Part shown: positions 34,320 through 43,029 of the stretch, piece after piece | Layout of the letters: each line of letters starts with the position of its first letter | Numbering within the stretch: the first letter of the stretch is position 1 | Assembly (NCBI GenBank): GCA_947601655.1 | Contig: CANQGG010000002.1 | Coordinates: forward strand, 1 to 64,000 | DNA: 64,000 nucleotides | Reading direction: 5' to 3' | From: an uncultured Akkermansia sp. | GTDB taxonomy: Bacteria; Verrucomicrobiota; Verrucomicrobiia; Verrucomicrobiales; Akkermansiaceae | Position numbers and translations under genes: made by a program | The notes under the pieces: generated by a model | Databases searched by the model: none | What the model was told of the DNA's origin: nothing | The model's input: the letters and a program-made list of their open reading frames with translations, nothing else

Positions 34320-34340
34320 ACTCACACCTTCTACCTGCCC

Positions 34341-35423
34341 ATGAATATAGGAATTCTTAACGCCGGGGGCGACTGCCCCGGTCTCAACGCCGTGATTGAA
34401 GGAGCAGTGAGCGCTGCTACCGCTCGCGGTTGGGTTGTGTATGGCTTTTACGATGGCTTTGAGGGACTTCTCTCTACGCCGGAGGACGAGCGCTGGCGCA
34501 TCCTTACTCCCGCCAACTGTCTGAATATACGCTCTCAGGGTGGCACCATTCTCGGCACCGTCAATAAAGGCAATTTCACCGTGAAAAGCGGAGTGGATGG
34601 GCGCATGCAAATTGCACAATCCGTTCTGGACCGCAGCCGCGAGACTGTTGAACGTCTCGACCTTTCTGCTCTCATCGTCGTGGGCGGCGATGGTTCTCAG
34701 ACGATCGGGCTGGAACTTCAACAGATTGGTTTGCCCATCGTCGGCGTGCCCAAGACGATAGATAACGATCTGGGATCCACAGATTACACCTTCGGGTTCT
34801 GGACGGCGGTATCGGTGGTGAGCAATGCGCTGGACCGTCTGCGCACCACGGCGGTCTCTCACCAACGAATGATGATCGTGGAGGTGATGGGGAGGCATGC
34901 CGGCTGGATTGCTCTTTACGGAGGCATCGCAGGCGGTGCGGATGTGATTCTGATTCCGGAGATAGAGTTCAAGCTTGAGGAGATCGTGCGCAAAGTGGAG
35001 CTGCTGAAAGCCCTGGGGCAGCGAGAGATTCTCCTCGTGGTAAGCGAAGGGGCGAAGATAGGCGGCAAACTTCTCACGCTGGATGAGGAAACAAAGGGCG
35101 AAGTGCGCCTTGGCGGCATCGCTTCCTTCCTTTCCACAAAGTTGGAGACCATCACAGGAATCGAGACGCGCTATTGCGTGCTGGGGCATGTTCAGCGCGG
35201 CGGTTCTCCCATTCCCTTTGATCGTATTCTCGGCGTCCGCTGCGGATCGAAAGCGATTGATCTCATTGATGAAGGCAAGTTCGGAGAAACGGTTGCTCTG
35301 CTGCGCAACGAGATTGTTTCTATGCCTATCGCAGATGCCGTACGATCCTTGCACCTCGTGGATGGCAACAGCCAGCTTGTGGAAGCGGCGAAGGAAATAG
35401 GCATTTCTTTTGGCGACGAATAG
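34341..35423 (+). CDS. pfkA: 6-phosphofructokinase
   Basis: This 360-aa enzyme phosphorylates fructose 6-phosphate. Marks are NAGGDCPGLNAVI, GGTILGTVNKGNF, VVGGDGSQTI (Asp117), VPKTIDNDLGSTDYTFGF (Asp141), HQRMMIVEVMGRHAGWIAL (Arg185) and GHVQRGGSPIPFDR. The donor loops combine GGDGS, typical of ATP enzymes, with PKTIDND, where ATP-type E. coli PfkA has PGTIDND; this mixture is usual in the group that includes actinobacterial enzymes, so ATP or PPi cannot be fixed by eye. It is the last gene of the nanA operon, linking amino-sugar breakdown to glycolysis, and is paralogous to the substituted copy upstream. Confidence 0.9.
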   Translation: MNIGILNAGGDCPGLNAVIEGAVSAATARGWVVYGFYDGFEGLLSTPEDERWRILTPANCLNIRSQGGTILGTVNKGNFTVKSGVDGRMQIAQSVLDRSRETVERLDLSALIVVGGDGSQTIGLELQQIGLPIVGVPKTIDNDLGSTDYTFGFWTAVSVVSNALDRLRTTAVSHQRMMIVEVMGRHAGWIALYGGIAGGADVILIPEIEFKLEEIVRKVELLKALGQREILLVVSEGAKIGGKLLTLDEETKGEVRLGGIASFLSTKLETITGIETRYCVLGHVQRGGSPIPFDRILGVRCGSKAIDLIDEGKFGETVALLRNEIVSMPIADAVRSLHLVDGNSQLVEAAKEIGISFGDE

Positions 35424-35458
35424 AGGAAGGGAATAAGGTTAACGACGGCGTCCCGACG

Positions 35459-35482
35459 CTGATTTTCTAAGACGGAAATCAG
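35459..35482 (+). terminator. hairpin after the pfkA gene
   Basis: CTGATTT, a 10-nt loop and AAATCAG form a perfect 7-bp stem 36 nt after the pfkA stop. No U-run follows, so it is at best a weak or Rho-assisted terminator between this operon and the convergent xer gene. Confidence 0.35.
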
Positions 35483-35560
35483 TGCTGGCGGCGTTTATTG
35501 CTCCGCGTGGCGGCAGGTGTCTCTCCCGTGAGGAAGAGAGAGGCGTCCGAGAAGTATCTA

Positions 35561-36508
35561 TCAGTTGTTATCTGACTTCCGGCGCGAGGCGACGCCCGCA
35601 CGCGGATGAGCGCTGCGATACACTGCTTTCATGCGAGATTTGGTTACATGCGTGTAAATCTGCGTGGTAGAAAGGGAGGCATGTCCAAGCAATTCCTGCA
35701 CGGCACGAAGATCCGCCCCGGCATCCAGCAGGTGTGTGGCAAAGGTGTGGCGCAGTTTATGCGGGGAAATGTGGACAGGAATATTTGAATAGCGTAGATA
35801 TTTCTCCAGCATCAACTGGATCGCGCGGCCCGTCATGCGGCGCTTCAGCCGACTGATGAAAAGCGGAGAAACGCCGCTCACACCGGACATTTCACAGTAT
35901 CGGCGGATTGCACTGCGGGCGTAATCTCCCACCGGTACGAGGCGCACCTTTCGTCCCTTACCCACCACGCGCAGACACTCCTCACCATCCTGCAGCGCAT
36001 TAGCATTTAAGCTCACAAGCTCGCTAAGGCGAACGCCGCAGGAGTAAAAAAGTTCCAGGATGGCAGCATCGCGATACGGCAGCCAGGCCGGGCACTTCTT
36101 ATCCAATGGCACACGCAGGGGGATAGAGAGCAGCTCATTCATCTGCTGCAAATTCAAATGCACCGGCAAGGGGTGACGAGCCTTCGGCAGAGATACCCCT
36201 GCCAGAGGACTTACGGGCACCTCTCCGAATCGCACAAGGTAGTTGTAAAACGACCTTAAGGCGGCAAAGCGCAGGCGGATTGTGGAGGATTTCAACTGCT
36301 CCTCCATCGCCTCGTAGAGCCACCCACGGAAGTGTTCTGTGGCACACTCAGTCCACCCGGGGAAGCGCTTGCCCATCCATTCGCGGAACTGACGCAGTGA
36401 GCGCTCATAGGCGGATAAAGTGAGGCGGGAGGCGCTTCGCTCTGCCATCATATAGCGGATGAAATGCGCTACCACAGGGTCTTCCGCCGCTTTTTCCCAA
36501 ACAGTCAT
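35561..36508 (-). CDS. tyrosine recombinase, XerC/XerD family
   Basis: From ATG 36508 (315 aa); the track's longer form would overlap rho. An N-terminal SAM-like DNA-binding domain (VVAHFIRYMMAERSASRLTLSAYERSLRQF) precedes the catalytic domain. The catalytic set is complete: Arg in CGVRLSEL, Lys in VGKGRKVR, HxxR in SPHKLRHTFATHLL, His in LLGHASLSTTQIYTHV and the nucleophilic Tyr in QIYTHV. Length and motifs fit XerC/XerD, the chromosome dimer resolvases, but eye inspection cannot separate them from related integrases. It is located downstream of rho, typical of a housekeeping gene, yet it is also the only recombinase near the 29.7-kb inverted repeats. Confidence 0.88.
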   Translation of the reverse strand: MTVWEKAAEDPVVAHFIRYMMAERSASRLTLSAYERSLRQFREWMGKRFPGWTECATEHFRGWLYEAMEEQLKSSTIRLRFAALRSFYNYLVRFGEVPVSPLAGVSLPKARHPLPVHLNLQQMNELLSIPLRVPLDKKCPAWLPYRDAAILELFYSCGVRLSELVSLNANALQDGEECLRVVGKGRKVRLVPVGDYARSAIRRYCEMSGVSGVSPLFISRLKRRMTGRAIQLMLEKYLRYSNIPVHISPHKLRHTFATHLLDAGADLRAVQELLGHASLSTTQIYTHVTKSRMKAVYRSAHPRAGVASRRKSDNN

Positions 36509-36543
36509 GAGCAGAGGGACGAACGGGAGGGACGTGCAATAAT

Positions 36544-37986
36544 TCAGCGCGCCTTGAGGTTGATAAGCATCTGAGCGTTGTTTGGGCAACGCTTCATCAG
36601 GGAGAGCAGCCTCTCCATAGCTTCCGGGGGCTTATGCCCCGCAAGGGCGCGACGAATCAGGTGGATTTTTTCGAGCATCCACTGCGGCAAAATCAGCTCT
36701 TCACGACGTGTGCCGCTCTTCAGGATATCCACCGCGGGGTAGATATACATCTCCGCAATGCGACGGTTGAGCACGAGCTCCATATTGCCCGTTCCTTTGA
36801 ATTCCTGGAAAATGAGCTCATCCATACGGCTGTTTGTTTCAATGAGAGCCGTGGCGAGGATGGTAAGAGAACCGGCCTGACGCGTATTGCGTGCCGCGGC
36901 AAAGAGGCGGCGCGGCATCTCGAGCGCACGAGCGTCAATACCGCCGGACATCGTGCGCCCGCTACCTTTCTCTGCATTGTTGTAAGCGCGTGCGAGGCGG
37001 GTGATGGAGTCCATGACGATAAGTACATGGCGCCCTGCTTCTACGAGCCGCTTGGCGCGAGTGACGCACATTTCCGCCATACGACAGTGCTCATATACGC
37101 CGCCGTCGTTGCTGGAGGCATAGATTTCCGCACCCGGCAAGGCCCTGCGAAACTCTGTCACTTCTTCCGGACGCTCATCCACCAGCAGCACAAGCAGCGT
37201 AATCTCATCTTTATACTTTTCCAATATCGCCTCAGAAATGTGCATCAGGAGGGTTGTTTTCCCTGTGCGCGGCGGCGCTACGATGAGCCCACGCTGACCA
37301 CGCGCCACAGGCGATACCACATCAAGCGTGCGGGTTGTGTAGCGTTCGGGCGTCGTTTCAAAACTGATACGTTCGGTCGGATTGACCGCCTTGAGATCAT
37401 CGAAATGAGGGTTGCGCGCCGCGTCCTCCGGGAGCTGTCCGTTTACCTCCGTCACAGAGATAAGCTGGTGCCCGCGCTCGTATTTCTGGGCCATGCCCCG
37501 CACCTGGACGAAAGGACGAAGGTGGTAGCGCGAGATGAGATCCGCCGGCACATAGACCGCCCCTGTGGAGGGGGCCCAATTGTTGTCGGGTACGCGGATA
37601 AAGCCAAAGCCTTTGCTGGTGAGCTCCAACAACCCTACGAGCTCTCTGGGCTCGCCGACGGGGACATAGGCCCGAGAGGAGGCGTTTTCCTCGGGGGGGA
37701 TGGGACGAGCGGGCCTGGCACTGCCACGCGGAGAAGGGGAACTCTGCCGATGTTGAAAAACACGCTGGTGGCGCGGAGAATTTCCCTGACGTCGGGGGCG
37801 GGGACCGCGGAAATGAGTGTTTCTACGGTCAGATCTCTCTGCCCGGAAGGGTTTGCGAATTTCTCCCTCATCCATGATCTGAATACGGGCAGACTGCGGC
37901 GAATCATCACCGGACTGTGCAGGATCCTCGCTGTTCATCATATCTGCACAAGGCTTTGTTTTCTCAGGTAAAAACACAGAGGGCAT
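36544..37986 (-). CDS. rho: transcription termination factor Rho
   Basis: This 480-aa hexameric RNA helicase ends transcription. An Arg/Ser/Pro-rich, probably disordered segment (about residues 20-110) is inserted before the RNA-binding OB domain ([19 protein letters not shown] and [15 protein letters not shown]). The ATPase core has Walker [13 protein letters not shown] and the Walker B region [39 protein letters not shown] and SGTRREELI are conserved. The stretch after [10 protein letters not shown] reads [15 protein letters not shown] where most Rho have EVVASTFDEPASRHV, a visible divergence. The ATG overlaps the yebC stop by one base. Confidence 0.97.
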   Translation of the reverse strand: MPSVFLPEKTKPCADMMNSEDPAQSGDDSPQSARIQIMDEGEIRKPFRAERSDRRNTHFRGPRPRRQGNSPRHQRVFQHRQSSPSPRGSARPARPIPPEENASSRAYVPVGEPRELVGLLELTSKGFGFIRVPDNNWAPSTGAVYVPADLISRYHLRPFVQVRGMAQKYERGHQLISVTEVNGQLPEDAARNPHFDDLKAVNPTERISFETTPERYTTRTLDVVSPVARGQRGLIVAPPRTGKTTLLMHISEAILEKYKDEITLLVLLVDERPEEVTEFRRALPGAEIYASSNDGGVYEHCRMAEMCVTRAKRLVEAGRHVLIVMDSITRLARAYNNAEKGSGRTMSGGIDARALEMPRRLFAAARNTRQAGSLTILATALIETNSRMDELIFQEFKGTGNMELVLNRRIAEMYIYPAVDILKSGTRREELILPQWMLEKIHLIRRALAGHKPPEAMERLLSLMKRCPNNAQMLINLKAR

Positions 37987-38741
37987 CAGGAGAGACGTTC
38001 CAGAATATCCTCGTGAATTTCAAAGTTGGTAAACACGTTCATCGTGTCGTCGTAATCATCCAATAGCTCGTAGAGTTTCATTACCTTGCGCGCTGTCTCC
38101 TCATCGGTGATCTCAGTGGGGGTCTGGGGTACGGAAATGAGCTTGATGCCTGTCACATTCTTACCCGCCGCCGAAAGTGCTTCGGAAACCGTCTGCATAT
38201 CTCCAGGTGCACAAGTAAATACCCATTCTCCCTCGTTCTCTCCACTTTCAAACTCCTCCGCCCCACAATCCATGGCCAGTTCCATGGCAGCATCCTCATC
38301 CAGCGTTTCATCTACAATGCGTAACTCGCCTTTACGATCAAATTGGTACGCAACGGAGCCAGGGGTGCCCATATTGCCGCCATTTCGCGAGAAAATAGTG
38401 CGTATCTCCGAAGAACAGCGGTTCGTATTGTCCGTTGCAACCTCCACGATGATGGCAGTGCCTCCTGGACCGTACCCTTCGTAAGTGACCTCCTGAATGG
38501 TGGCTCCCTGCAATTCCCCTGTTCCCTTTTTTACCGCGCGGTCGATATTCTCCTTAGGCATAGATACTGCCTTTGCTCCCTCGATAGCCGCGCGCAACCG
38601 CGGGTTAGTATCTACATCTCCTCCGCCACTCTTTGCAGCCAGTGTGATTTCGTGCGAGTAGCGCGCAAAAATTTTCCCTTTTTTCGCGTCGGCTGCCGCT
38701 TTGGTGAACTTGATTTTAGACCATTTATTATGACCTGACAT
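37986..38741 (-). CDS. yebC: YebC/PmpR-family protein
   Basis: This is a 251-aa YebC/TACO1-type protein with the canonical opening SGHNKWSKIKFTKAAADAKKGKIF, then GGGDVDTNPRLRAAIEGAKAVSMPKENIDRAV, and a YEGYGPGGTAIIVEV middle domain. Bacterial members were long annotated as transcription regulators; newer work on the family points to a role in translation, so the annotation should be read loosely. Length is normal. A -10 box TAAATT lies 6 nt before the ATG without a clear -35, so the gene may use a leaderless start. It shares a base with the rho start codon, so rho is probably co-transcribed. Confidence 0.95.
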   Translation of the reverse strand: MSGHNKWSKIKFTKAAADAKKGKIFARYSHEITLAAKSGGGDVDTNPRLRAAIEGAKAVSMPKENIDRAVKKGTGELQGATIQEVTYEGYGPGGTAIIVEVATDNTNRCSSEIRTIFSRNGGNMGTPGSVAYQFDRKGELRIVDETLDEDAAMELAMDCGAEEFESGENEGEWVFTCAPGDMQTVSEALSAAGKNVTGIKLISVPQTPTEITDEETARKVMKLYELLDDYDDTMNVFTNFEIHEDILERLS

Positions 38742-38923
38742 AGCGTGAATTTAGTGTGTTGTTGTAGGGAAGAGATCTCGGCTCCGAGCGTTTACCACCG
38801 CAGCCGGTGAAAGGCATTCGGGGAAGACTGTCCGACTTTCGGACCACGCACCTCATGCCTTGTCCGAGCAGAAAGAAGGAAGAGGAGGGAAGGAGGGAGT
38901 GGGGTTCAGACCGGCTATCAAAG

Positions 38924-38997
<74 letters not shown>

Positions 38998-39016
38998 TAG
39001 CTCTGAACCGGGCAAC

Positions 39017-39044
39017 ATTCTACAGCATTTTTCACCTTTGACAA
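39017..39044 (-). promoter_or_regulatory. putative tRNA-Pro promoter
   Basis: On the minus strand TTGTCA, a 16-nt spacer and TAGAAT lie 19 nt before the mature tRNA 5' end. TAGAAT is a recurrent -10 form in this window. Confidence 0.6.
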
Positions 39045-39121
39045 GCCAAAATTGCACGCCAAAGTAGTTTTTGCTTCTTTGCCGGAGTAAAACGAGCGGT
39101 GCAAATTTTCCGGCAGTTTAT

Positions 39122-40420
39122 TCAATGTTGCATCATCGCTTCCACCTCCGCCGCTTCCAGCGGGGCGTCAGGGATAAGGTCGTCTACGCCGCCATCCGGG
39201 CGGATGAGTACATCCGTTTCGATACGCACACCTATGCCTTCCTCGGGAATGTAAATGCCGGGCTCAATTGTCCAGATCTGCCCGGGGGCAAAAACGGGGT
39301 TGGCGGGTGTGACATCATGCACATCAATGCCCAGAGAATGGGATGTGCCGTGCATGTAATACTGGCGCACACATGCCGGGTCGACCGGGTCGGCATCCAC
39401 CTGCGCGCGGGAAAGGAGGCCCAATTCGACGAGTTTCTCGGCCATAAATCGGCGTATGCGACGCTCGTAATCCATCTTATTCACTCCGGGAAGCATAATC
39501 TGCGCCGCATAACGGTGTACGGCCAGAACGGCATCATATACCGCCCTCTGCCTTGGAGTGTATTTCCCATTAACCGGGACGGTGCGACTCATGTCCCCCG
39601 CATAACCGCCGTACTCCGCCCCCACGTCAAAGAGAACGAGTTCACCATCCCGGCATGTTTTGTGATTGGAGATGTAATGCAGCACGCAAGTGTCCGCGCC
39701 GGCAGCGATGATGGGAAGGAAGGAGAACCCGCGAGAACGACGGCGTATGTACTCTGCACTCAGCATACCCTCCATTTCCCACTCACCCATGCCGGGGCGA
39801 ATCTGCGGCAGAATGGCGGCGAAGCCTTGTCCTGTGGTGCGGCAAGCCTCGCGCACCTGAGCAATCTCCTCTGCACTCTTCACGAGCCGCAACCCGGCCA
39901 ACAGGGGAAAGAGGCTCTCTGTCGGCATCTCCGGGTAGGAAGCGCGCAAGGCCGAGGCAAAGCGATCATTGCGCGTCTGCACCGGAGTGTAGCGGCGAGG
40001 GTGCTCATCGAGCTCCAGATAGACCCGGCGGGCATGACTCATGCATTCCGCCAGGAGAGGAGCGTACTGCGCGGTCCAGCGTACGTCTTCAATGCCGGAG
40101 ATTTGTGCAGCTTCCTCCTGCGTAAGCCGGGCGCCTTCCCAGACAACGATTCGTTCGTTGGTCTCACGCAGGAGCAGAGTGTCCTTGTGCTCTCCATTTT
40201 CTCCTACCTGCATCAGCAGCACGGTTTCTTCCTGATCGATGCCTGTCAGGTAGAAAAGATCAGCGTTCTGATGGTGCGCCATGGTTCCGTCTGCATTGGT
40301 GGGGAATACATCATTGGAGTGAATCACCACCAAGCTCTGCTTCGGCAACAGAGCGGCGAGTCGATCCCTCGTGTTACGGTAGAATTCAGCAGGTATTGGG
40401 GTGTAGCGCAGGGTTTTCAT
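39122..40420 (-). CDS. pepP: Xaa-Pro aminopeptidase (aminopeptidase P, M24B)
   Basis: Started at ATG 40420 (432 aa), because the 27-residue extension passes through the promoter. The N-terminal creatinase-like domain contains HHQNADLFYLTGIDQEETVLL, typical of PepP. The C-terminal pita-bread domain shows all five metal ligands: two Asp in LFDVGAEYGGYAGDMSRTVPV, His in YMHGTSHSLGIDVHDV, Glu in WTIEPGIYIP and Glu in VRIETDVLI. It removes N-terminal residues before proline. It is divergent from rpmJ, with separate promoters in the 200-bp gap. No export signal is evident. Confidence 0.93.
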   Translation of the reverse strand: MKTLRYTPIPAEFYRNTRDRLAALLPKQSLVVIHSNDVFPTNADGTMAHHQNADLFYLTGIDQEETVLLMQVGENGEHKDTLLLRETNERIVVWEGARLTQEEAAQISGIEDVRWTAQYAPLLAECMSHARRVYLELDEHPRRYTPVQTRNDRFASALRASYPEMPTESLFPLLAGLRLVKSAEEIAQVREACRTTGQGFAAILPQIRPGMGEWEMEGMLSAEYIRRRSRGFSFLPIIAAGADTCVLHYISNHKTCRDGELVLFDVGAEYGGYAGDMSRTVPVNGKYTPRQRAVYDAVLAVHRYAAQIMLPGVNKMDYERRIRRFMAEKLVELGLLSRAQVDADPVDPACVRQYYMHGTSHSLGIDVHDVTPANPVFAPGQIWTIEPGIYIPEEGIGVRIETDVLIRPDGGVDDLIPDAPLEAAEVEAMMQH

Positions 40421-40447
40421 GTCTGGCAGCAAAGAATATCTGGGGGG

Positions 40448-40476
40448 AGTATAGCGCGAACCATTCCTGCGTTCAA
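40448..40476 (-). promoter_or_regulatory. putative pepP promoter
   Basis: On the minus strand TTGAAC, a 17-nt spacer and TATACT are followed by a 27-nt leader to the ATG with no Shine-Dalgarno sequence. Confidence 0.5.
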
Positions 40477-40528
40477 TACCTATTGCGTCCCTGCAACGCA
40501 AAAAACGTGGGAATGTCCAAAATTTGTC

Positions 40529-40556
40529 TTTACAAATGAGTCGATATAGGTATAAT
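40529..40556 (+). promoter_or_regulatory. putative rpmJ promoter
   Basis: TTTACA, a 16-nt spacer and a perfect TATAAT lie 64 nt before the rpmJ ATG. The leader contains GCCC and GGGC blocks that could pair. Confidence 0.65.
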
Positions 40557-40620
40557 GCGCCCCCTGAAAAGACAGGAGCCCCTGATGAGCGGGCGCTAAC
40601 CCCAAACAGTCACGAGTATC

Positions 40621-40785
40621 ATGAAAGTTCTTTCTTCGCTTGCCTCAATGAAGCGCCGCCACGCTGATTGCCAAATCGTGAAGCGCAAGGGTACCCTCTA
40701 CGTCATCTGCAAGAGCAATCCCAAGTTTAAGGCCCGACAGGGGGCCACGGCCGGCACTCGCCTTAGTAAGAAGGGAGTGAAGTAA
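40621..40785 (+). CDS. rpmJ: 50S ribosomal protein L36
   Basis: This 54-codon gene is missing from the ORF track. It begins [20 protein letters not shown] and contains [15 protein letters not shown], which is unmistakably L36 of the longer type. The zinc-binding form has three Cys and one His; here only the cysteines of DCQ and VIC remain, so this is the zinc-free (C-minus) form. A 14-residue basic tail ending LSKKGVK extends past the usual end at ARQ(R/G). The gene stands alone with its own strong promoter and a downstream intrinsic terminator. There is no Shine-Dalgarno before the ATG. Confidence 0.95.
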   Translation: MKVLSSLASMKRRHADCQIVKRKGTLYVICKSNPKFKARQGATAGTRLSKKGVK

Positions 40786-40850
40786 GGCATGCGCCGTTCA
40801 GTGGACCGGGGGTCCGCGTCGTTTATAGGTTTCTCCGCTGTGCAGGGGGT

Positions 40851-40881
40851 CGGCGCATTGGACGCCGGCCTTTTATTTTTT
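40851..40881 (+). terminator. intrinsic terminator after rpmJ
   Basis: CGGCG, a 7-nt loop and CGCCG form a GC-rich stem followed by a T-rich run (CTTTTATTTTTTC). It ends the monocistronic rpmJ transcript just before metX. Confidence 0.75.
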
Positions 40882-40900
40882 CACACAGCTCATTTCTGCT

Positions 40901-42052
40901 ATGCAGCCCCGCACTTGTAGTCAAAATCATTCACTCGGCAGCTTTCGCTTCTGCAGTGGTGAAGAGGTGCCGAATGCCTGTCTGGCATACGAGACGTACG
41001 GTGTATTGCAAGGACGTGGGGAGAATGCTCTTTTAGTCCTGCATGCGCTTACCGGCAGTCACCATGCATTCGGAATGAATCCGGATTTGCCTGAAGCCGG
41101 AAATTTCTGGCAACCGGAAAATTATACCGGGTGGTGGGAGGGTATGATTGGTCCCGGCAAGCCGCTGAATACAAATAAATACTTCATTGTTTGCATCAAT
41201 TATCTCGGCAGTTGCTACGGCAGTACGGGGCCTGTTTCTCCCGCGCCGGATGGTCAACCGTGGGGCAGTCGCTTTCCTATGGTTACTGCGGCGGACCAAG
41301 CGCGCGCGCAGATGCAGCTTCTGCAAGCGCTGGGCATTGAGCGCTTCACCATTGTGGGACCGAGCATGGGGGGGCTGGTAGGTTTGGTGATGGCTGCGCT
41401 TTACCCGGAGCACGTTCGCGGGATGATCCTCATCGGAGCCGGATACAAAGCCCTCATTGAGCAAAAACTCTCCGTTTTCGAGCAAACCCTTGCCATCGAG
41501 CTGGACCCTCGTTTTCGCCGAGGACGCTACCCCCTGAGTGATCCGCCGCGAGATGGTCTGGCGCTTGCGCGTATCATCTGCCATAAGCTTTTTGTAAACC
41601 AACGCGGATTGGCCAAACGCGCAAAAAGAGGCGGTGTGCAATCCGCGAGAGGGGATTTTCCTGCGTGGTATCAACCTCAAACAAGCATGGAAAGCTACAT
41701 GCTGCACCAGGGTACAAAGTTTTCCCTGCGCTTTGATGCGAACGCTTACATCCGCATCGTACACATGTGGACAGATTACGATTTGCGGTTGCAGGCAGGC
41801 GCGAAGTCTCTCAAGGAGGTTTTCTCTCGCTATGCAGAGGCTGGCATTCCTTTTCTTCTCTTTTCCATTAGTACCGATGGTTGCTTTTCCCCCCGCACTG
41901 TGGAGACCTTGCACCGCACTCTTCGCCGCCACGGCGTAAATTCTCGTCACGTACGTGTGCGCTCTGCCAAGGGGCATGATTCTTTCCTGCTGGAACCGGC
42001 GCTTTATGAGCAACGGTTGGTCGAATTTCTGGATAGCATAATGCGTGGCTGA
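40901..42052 (+). CDS. metX: homoserine O-acyltransferase (MetX-type alpha/beta hydrolase)
   Basis: This 383-aa enzyme activates homoserine for methionine synthesis, most likely with acetyl-CoA. Marks are CLAYETYGVL, VLHALTGSHHAFG (oxyanion region), the CINYLGSCYGSTGP loop, the nucleophile elbow VGPSMGGLVGL, and the C-terminal catalytic His in SAKGHDSFLLEP; the catalytic Asp is probably in LLFSISTDGCFSP, where the usual form is SDxLFPP. The STDGCFSP variant is a little unusual. Acetyl versus succinyl specificity cannot be told by eye. It starts 20 nt after the rpmJ terminator and no clear promoter was found. Confidence 0.88.
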   Translation: MQPRTCSQNHSLGSFRFCSGEEVPNACLAYETYGVLQGRGENALLVLHALTGSHHAFGMNPDLPEAGNFWQPENYTGWWEGMIGPGKPLNTNKYFIVCINYLGSCYGSTGPVSPAPDGQPWGSRFPMVTAADQARAQMQLLQALGIERFTIVGPSMGGLVGLVMAALYPEHVRGMILIGAGYKALIEQKLSVFEQTLAIELDPRFRRGRYPLSDPPRDGLALARIICHKLFVNQRGLAKRAKRGGVQSARGDFPAWYQPQTSMESYMLHQGTKFSLRFDANAYIRIVHMWTDYDLRLQAGAKSLKEVFSRYAEAGIPFLLFSISTDGCFSPRTVETLHRTLRRHGVNSRHVRVRSAKGHDSFLLEPALYEQRLVEFLDSIMRG

Positions 42053-42108
42053 GTATTCTGCCGCCGCTGCGGTAAAAATAATTTTCTCTCACGGTAGCAT
42101 TTTCTTCC

Positions 42109-42137
42109 TTGCAATGCCGGATTTCTCGTGATAAAAC
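42109..42137 (+). promoter_or_regulatory. putative promoter of the pilin-like gene
   Basis: TTGCAA, a 17-nt spacer and TAAAAC precede ATG 42165 by 27 nt. No Shine-Dalgarno is seen. Confidence 0.45.
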
Positions 42138-42164
42138 AGATTTTGAAATTCCATACACCTTCTC

Positions 42165-42932
42165 ATGAAAACTCCTACTTTTTTGAAAAAGGGACGCAAG
42201 AATGGTTTCACCCTCATTGAGTTGATGGTTGTGGTGGCTATTCTGGCCACGCTGGCTTCAGTGGGTTACGGTCCGATTCTTGATCACATGAATGACGGCG
42301 ATCGCCAAAAGGCCAACAGCAACCTTAAGAATGTGTTTACCTTGCTCCAGCAGTTCAAGACGGATGAGGGGCAATACCCCTGCGATGCTACGGCTGACAA
42401 ACTCCTCGAGGATCATCCGGACAATGATTTCGGCGACTTGAAGGGGGACAATTCCAATGCTTATTTCCGCCAACTTTTTTACAAAAACGGCGTGGATTCC
42501 GAGAAACCCTTTTTCGCGAAAGTCGCTACAACAGGTCTCGTAGTTTCTGCTGAAGGTGATGATAAGCTTGCTAATGGACAAGCTCTTAAAGCAGGTGAAA
42601 ACGCTATGTCTTACGTTATGTGCCGTGACAAGGGTGACGCGAACGTTAAGACCTCAGTGAAAAAGAGCAATGCACCGTTGGCAATGTGCTCCGTATTGCC
42701 GAGTAAAACGCCCTATGCAGGCGATAAGCTGGTGGTGGATATGGATTCCTTCCGCGGTCACTTCTTCGTGCTCTTCTGCGATGGTTCTGTGAACGATATG
42801 GAGAGGAGTATCGAGGAGAATCCGGATGATGATTCCACGGGTGTTGTCGGCAAGGACAAGAGCATCTTCCCTGAGACAAAGAGAGGACGCGCTACGGCAG
42901 GAGATTATGTTGTCCTTACGCCGGAGGCATAA
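42165..42932 (+). CDS. type IV pilin-like / type II secretion pseudopilin protein
   Basis: This 255-aa protein has a class III signal: a basic leader (KKGRKNG), then FTLIELMVVVAILATLASVGY. Cleavage after Gly and methylation of Phe by a prepilin peptidase are expected, with Glu5 in place. The C-terminal domain is larger than in common major pilins and contains FFVLFCDGSVNDM, a motif recalling G/H-x-DG pseudopilins of Planctomycetes and Verrucomicrobia. It is monocistronic, with a strong terminator downstream. The secretin and PilT ATPases further along the window would complete a pilus or secretion machine; it could be a major or minor subunit. Confidence 0.85.
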   Translation: MKTPTFLKKGRKNGFTLIELMVVVAILATLASVGYGPILDHMNDGDRQKANSNLKNVFTLLQQFKTDEGQYPCDATADKLLEDHPDNDFGDLKGDNSNAYFRQLFYKNGVDSEKPFFAKVATTGLVVSAEGDDKLANGQALKAGENAMSYVMCRDKGDANVKTSVKKSNAPLAMCSVLPSKTPYAGDKLVVDMDSFRGHFFVLFCDGSVNDMERSIEENPDDDSTGVVGKDKSIFPETKRGRATAGDYVVLTPEA

Positions 42933-42974
42933 GTGAAGCAGCTTGTGATGCGACTTACCTGGAACTGATTTCAG

Positions 42975-43017
42975 GACCCGGTGTGCCCGTGCGGGAGCAT
43001 GCCGGGTCTTCATTTTT
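42975..43017 (+). terminator. intrinsic terminator after the pilin-like gene
   Basis: GACCCGG pairs perfectly with CCGGGTC, with a nested CCCG/CGGG stem inside, followed by TTCATTTTT. It lies 43 nt after the stop codon. Confidence 0.8.
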
Positions 43018-43029
43018 GCCGAAAACACC

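Noticed and set aside
34116-35354. 412-aa minus-strand ORF
   Set aside because: Antisense shadow of the intact phosphofructokinase gene.
35561-36508. mobile-element integrase interpretation of the Xer-type gene
   Set aside because: Length and motifs fit XerC/XerD, it follows rho in a housekeeping context, and no attachment-site repeats were seen at the neighbouring tRNA-Pro.
36634-37971. 445-aa plus-strand ORF
   Set aside because: Lies entirely antisense to rho, whose motifs are all present; the frame is open because of codon bias.
39071-40549. 492-aa plus-strand ORF
   Set aside because: Antisense to pepP and running into the rpmJ promoter region; no family phrase is visible.
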